Assembly: GCA_935421135.1 (NCBI GenBank)
Contig: OW285192.1
Coordinates: forward strand, 14,609,001-14,673,000
DNA: 64,000 nucleotides
From: Bugulina stolonifera
Taxonomy: Eukaryota > Bryozoa > Gymnolaemata > Cheilostomatida > Bugulidae
Direction: 5' to 3'
In this document: one piece after another, positions 59,252 through 64,000 of the stretch
Layout of the letters: every line of letters begins with the position of its first letter
Position numbering within the stretch: the stretch's first letter is position 1
Position numbers and translations under genes: made by a program
Notes under the pieces: generated by a model
Database searches by the model: none
What the model was told of the DNA's origin: nothing
Seen by the model: the letters and a program-made list of their open reading frames with translations, nothing else

Positions 59252-62200
59252 ATGAACTACCTATACATACCTTTACTTATGTTGGTATTCTCACAGCTCT
59301 GTATATATAATATCAACGCATCAATCACTGTAAGTTATTTCGCTTGTCATCATAGGTGGTAAAATCCTTTGATAAGCTGGTTACCATATTGAACTGATTT
59401 GGTTATGGAAATTAAATTCTTTTAGTGGGCTTAATGTTATCTGGTGCCTAACTATTCTAATGACATGATATTGTATTTTATGCATATAATGTATAATGGA
59501 AGCTTGCTTGTCTATGTTCACAATATGATGTACCTGCACCAAGTTGTTTCATCTGGTACTTTTTGGGGTTGCATAATCCATAGAGTCTGCCAGAAACACT
59601 CGAGACTGTTTTAGTCGAGTACATTGAATGCATTTGCATTGCTCAGTATTTTAAGTGGTCGTACCAGCTACCTACAGGATTTAGTTGTTGCATTTACAAC
59701 TTTGCGCATTATTCAGAACTGCAGACATAGCTTACCTTATTGGTTGCCCTATACTGAATATAGCTACAGGAGTATCACTCTCGCTCAATATGGAAGTGAA
59801 CTAATTTTGACCATGCACATGTTTTTCATGAGATAGATGTTGCTGTGATATCGCTGCTCGTCAACATGCAGCTTTAATGTGGTCCATTTTCCTGACTCAT
59901 GATTAAGTTTTTGATCAAGTTTCAAGAAGTCCTAGGCAAGTCTTCCCAGGTCAAGGGTTTTTCGAAAATTCTTTAATTCTGAAACTAACTTGGCTAATGA
60001 AAGTGTTTAGGAATCCGACGATTTCAGGACGGTCTTTACTTCAACTTCAGGGAAAGGATTGCTGGACATAGTCTCTCAGCTATTGCTGGACATAATCTCT
60101 CAGCCATTGCTGGACATAGTCTCTCAGCCATTGCTGGAGATAGCTATTTTTTCAGCTATTGGTAGATGTTTGATGCAGGATATCCCTGTGGCTTTATGCA
60201 CTCTCAACCAAATTCCATGAAAGGTTCTGTACAGCCTGACAGAAAATAAACTAAAATTGATGAACATGTACTTATAAATTATTACATCCATAGCATTTAT
60301 TATCATTATTTTATTATTGAACATGTAATATATGAGCCTACCACCAAAGCCAACTAGTGGTTCAGAGAAAGCTGAATAACTAAAATACTTGTTTATTATA
60401 GATTATTATCACCACCATGTACATGTAGGCCTATGTGTAGATGTTATTGTTCTACTTGACCTAAATATATAGCATAGTTATGGTTTCAACTTGATGCCTT
60501 TTACAACTATTATCATCCTAAAAGAAGCAGCAGACCAGGAATAGGGAATAGTTCTGAAAAAATTTAAAATTTTTCCCATTCAGTTTCACTTTGCCTATCA
60601 CCAACAAACACAATTACTTTTTGTTTACTCAAAAACGTGTAGCTCCTTGGTTCACATACTTCCTTTATTATTGCTAGCCAGGAACTCTAATGATTGAACT
60701 ACTCACTCGTCTCAGTAAGATCAGAGCTAGTAAATAGTTCTTCAACTTGTTAAGTTTTCAATCTACAATACTTGTAATAAACTTACTCTTGGTCTGTCAA
60801 CACGACAATGGCATTTATCAGTTAGCCAAACTACAATTTGGGTTGAACTTTTAAAAAGTCACCTGCATGAACAATAAACTACAGTAAGTCATCAGTAGGA
60901 CTGCTGCCCTAAACTGCGCATTGGTTGTTCGCTACCAAATATGTCCTGCAGCAAGTACTTTGGACATTGTATTGACCAGCGCATGACTAGGCCATTACTT
61001 GGAATACCCAACTAGGCCTGGGTTGCTTAGTGGACTGGTCAACTTTTGGTCACTAGAGATGGTAATGTTTGAGTCATGACCGATATTTTGTTTTGATTAA
61101 TTAGGTGGAGACCCTGTCTCAGATATCTACTGTGTATCATCAGGCTATCAGAGAGTCGGCTCGTCTACCATCTCTGTCCAATCAGGAGATTGATACAGCT
61201 CTTAGACTTATCCTACAGACAAACTCTCTCCCGTCCGCTTTGCTCGCGAAAAAACAGACATACTCCGCTATTCCGTCTACCCCTGCCAGAGATAAACGAT
61301 CCACTGGTAAATTAACCTCCTAGTTTCCACTTCCATGTTAGCATGAAGTACAGGTTGTTGTAGGCCTACTTGCACATGCTTCTAGAATGTTCCATATCCA
61401 GTGCTGCTTCTCAGAAAGGCTTTGTCTTTTCCAAAATATAAAGGACTGCATCTGTTCATACGCAGCATGCTCTTTCTCAACGCAGTAGCCTCATGTAATT
61501 GTTTTACCAGTAAATTATAGTAGATTGAATTAAAAATATTTGATGCTAAATGGTCATTTTACAGATTGTGTGTATGTATAAGTACCATTGCAGTATTGCA
61601 TTTCCACAGGTTGTGGAGAAATTTAGATAGCCTTAGACCCATGTTCATGGTTGGGGTTTGGCATTTCAATCGGCAATATATGGAGAAGACAACTTCTCCC
61701 GTTTAATGTTTGCCAAAGTACAAAGGTTATCTCAAATTTCTCCACTCCTACACTTGGCTCACCACATGCTGCTAAAGTTCATGATAGCAAGTACGGTACT
61801 ACAGAGTCACATGCAACTATAGTTCATGGTGGAGTGTAGTTATTTCTGGAATGCTGACAAACTGGCCATGGTCTGCAGCCACCATTGCCTCTGTTGCTGA
61901 GATAATAATATGCAACCGTCTAGGAGAGACTGAAGTGCATACAACTAGACATACTCTTGTCAAGTGGAAACATAATATGCAACACTTACCCATGTTTGAC
62001 ATTGGAATGCTAGCCTTAGATTAATGTATTAAGTATCCGTCACTCTATGCTAATGTGCCAATACAATGTACCAATACAATAATTACTTTACTGACTGTTT
62101 CTATTATAGTAGCAGTGTATTATATCACTGGTTTCAATACTAGTTCTAATATTTTTATGATCTGCTAGGAAATGCATAGTTGCATGTTTACAGAGTTACC

Positions 62201-62714
62201 AAATGTATGGTGTTTACTGGTTGTACTAGTAGATGTACTATTATATTCATATAGATAGCGAAGCTCAAGACTCAGAGATGGCAATGGAATGCTCACCACA
62301 ACCGCAGCTTATATACCAAGACGAGATAAAGAATGCTGTACCACACAGCGAATCGCGGTTCCTCAGAATGTCAGTTAGTGACCCGCGAGTCTGTACTCTA
62401 GGGGTACCATGCTATGCTATACTCCTACATCGGTGCCCAGAGCGGACACAACTACACTGTGACATCAGACACAGCACCTGCCTGGTGTCTCAGACGGAGA
62501 CAATCACACTGGACGTCACAGTAAGCTCCCTGGTAACTAGATAGCCTATTGACTGACCTCTCTTTACCTGTAATACCTCACCTTCGGGCCCTTTGGTGGG
62601 TGCCCATCCTCTGCTAAGTGTGTGTGCACTCATTCTATCTATAGATCCTTCGGTACAACCATCCATCCACATTCCCTGTTTTGTTATGCCCCGCCCCATG
62701 TACATAATATGTCC

Positions 62715-62755
<41 letters not shown>

Positions 62756-63750
62756 GTATATGTTGTCTGACTCACCATAACAAGGTATGATGGTTAGGTG
62801 TAAGTACATGTGTGTGCTTAGCTTCCATGTATATCTACTGTATGCGCTCTATGTGTTCATTAATGTACATGTATGTGTATATTAGGCTACCCTAAAAGCA
62901 GATACTGTTTGTGACTGACAAATTCCATGGCAATCAAATTCTTCTTCCAAAACAATCTACATGTACATGTATGGACATGTAATCACTTGTAAGAGCACAA
63001 CAGACACATACATGTAGTTGTGTAGTTCAACATATTACTTAAAAAACAACAAGTATTTGCTGTAATATAATTGGTAAGTTACATGGGGTAGGGGTGGGTT
63101 TGTGAACAAGGTATGGTAAGTGCCCCACCTGCAGGTGGCTTACTGCACCTACATTTGTATTTAAGAGTCAGTCCCAGTTTTATTCTGTAGGTAAATGCGG
63201 TTTAAATCTGAGTAAGCATACAGCTTAGCTAGGCTTACTTTTAGTAGGTGAATAATTAGATTCCATTGAAAAAAATGCTCCAGTATAAGCTGATCGACTA
63301 AAACCCAAAATCCAAAACCAAAAACCGCAAATGATTTATGCTTTTAGGGTAAATAGGTGGAGTTGTGAAAGAGAAAACTTTTAGGAAAACTGGAAGCTGA
63401 TTACATTTTGATATAGATACATGTGTCTGTTTGCCTTCTTTCTATAAACAACTAGCAGTTAGTAGAGACTAGAGAGGTGACTGTAGTAAACGCATATCTT
63501 CACCATGAATATGTATGAGGCTATACTCACATCGCTATATTGTTTGATTAATTGTCCTGTTTGATAGACAGGAGGAAATGTGTGACTTAGACGAAGAACG
63601 TTGTACTATAATAATATTTTCATCAATGAACTAGGCCTACATGCATGTCTTCATCTATTTAATTTGTTGTAAATTTCAGAGGGAATCGAGCCTACAGACA
63701 GTAAATTTTGTGAATCACACAGAATGTGCCTGTGATCGGCCTCGTAAAAG
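59252..63750 (+). CDS. PDGF/VEGF-like secreted cystine-knot factor (partial, 3' end outside window)
   Basis: The exons are 59252-59329, 61105-61306, 62255-62520 and 63680-63750, with phases closing and a donor at 63750, so the gene continues. Residues 1-23 form a signal peptide (LLMLVFSQLCIY core). A propeptide follows, with a furin-type RDKR at 88-91. The mature part carries eight cysteines at 106, 140, 146, 154, 162, 169, 198 and 200. The end (LQTVNFVNHTECACDRPRKR) matches the last strand and C-x-C of PDGF/VEGF, including the NHT glycosylation site seen in VEGF-C. The spacings C-x5-C (140-146), C-x6-C (162-169) and C-x-C (198-200) are canonical. The usual C-x2-CC knot segment is instead C-x7-C-x7-C. 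Such ligands act on receptor tyrosine kinases. A 5-codon upstream frame (ATG at 59238) overlaps the start codon. Other cystine-knot families are possible. Confidence 0.7.
60059..60142 (+). repeat. 24-bp tandem repeat, about 3.5 copies
   Basis: The unit is TTGCTGGACATAGTCTCTCA plus GCYA. It lies in the first intron of the growth-factor gene. Confidence 0.8.
62714..62752 (+). repeat. (CTGT)n microsatellite
   Basis: About nine perfect TCTG units in the third intron of the growth-factor gene, about 190 bp after exon 3. Confidence 0.9.
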
Positions 63751-64000
63751 GTAATTACTGTGTCACAATTTACTTATGTACAAAACTATGTTTTCCTACA
63801 CTGAAACTACGCTTTCCTACACCGTACAATAACATTAGCTATGCCCTATGCTACGCTGCATATGCTATGCTTAGCTATGCTGTTTTACTACACCTACTTT
63901 GTATGCCATATTATGCTGAACTGCAAAATGCCCAATATTTGAAGGTAGAGTTGTCTCATCTTTTTAATTTTTCATCGCATCCGACAATACAAGTTCACAA

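Noticed and set aside
1..64000. CRISPR array, bacterial operon or virus
   Set aside because: Gene structure is eukaryotic throughout, and no spacer-repeat array or viral gene was seen.

Overview
The window is nuclear DNA from an animal. It is AT-rich, and its genes are split into many short exons with mostly GT-AG introns whose phases close. The gene set is metazoan and ciliary: DHRS12, a class-1/2 aldehyde dehydrogenase, an ODF3/CIMAP1 SHIPPO protein, Cramped (CRAMP1), a Tctex1 dynein light chain and a PDGF/VEGF-like ligand. Small introns, high gene density and many TACATGTA-type palindromes would fit a sponge or another early-branching animal. That placement is inference, and nothing seen proves the phylum.

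Layout. 0.5-8.9 kb (minus strand) is a locally duplicated locus with Thr-rich, NHL-repeat and single-pass membrane-protein exons, and it is rich in hairpins. 9.4-13.2 kb (minus) is DHRS12 in 8 exons. It stands head-to-head, 363 bp away, with a 13-exon aldehyde dehydrogenase at 13.6-19.0 kb (plus). 20.2-22.4 kb (minus) is a five-exon SHIPPO-repeat gene. 24.4-38.9 kb (minus) is CRAMP1 in about 20 exons, with two DNA transposons in its introns, each bounded by an 8-bp target duplication. 43.8-48.9 kb (plus) is a four-exon Tctex1-family gene. 49.5-54.6 kb is a nest of mobile DNA: a MITE, interleaved inverted repeats, a 5'-truncated LINE and an older broken reverse transcriptase. 54.6-59.2 kb holds SINEs and no recognised gene. 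59.3-63.8 kb (plus) is a secreted PDGF/VEGF-like gene that runs off the window.

Exon boundaries were set by hand from splice motifs, reading-frame continuity and similarity to remembered families. Total coding lengths are therefore good estimates, not verified transcripts. DHRS12 (325 aa), ALDH (527 aa), CIMAP1-like (258 aa) and the Tctex1 protein (207 aa) close in frame from ATG to stop. CRAMP1 closes except at one junction. The points most worth a second look are the growth factor with an expanded cystine ring, a 21-bp minisatellite that multiplies a splice acceptor in ALDH, and several families of palindromic repeats.
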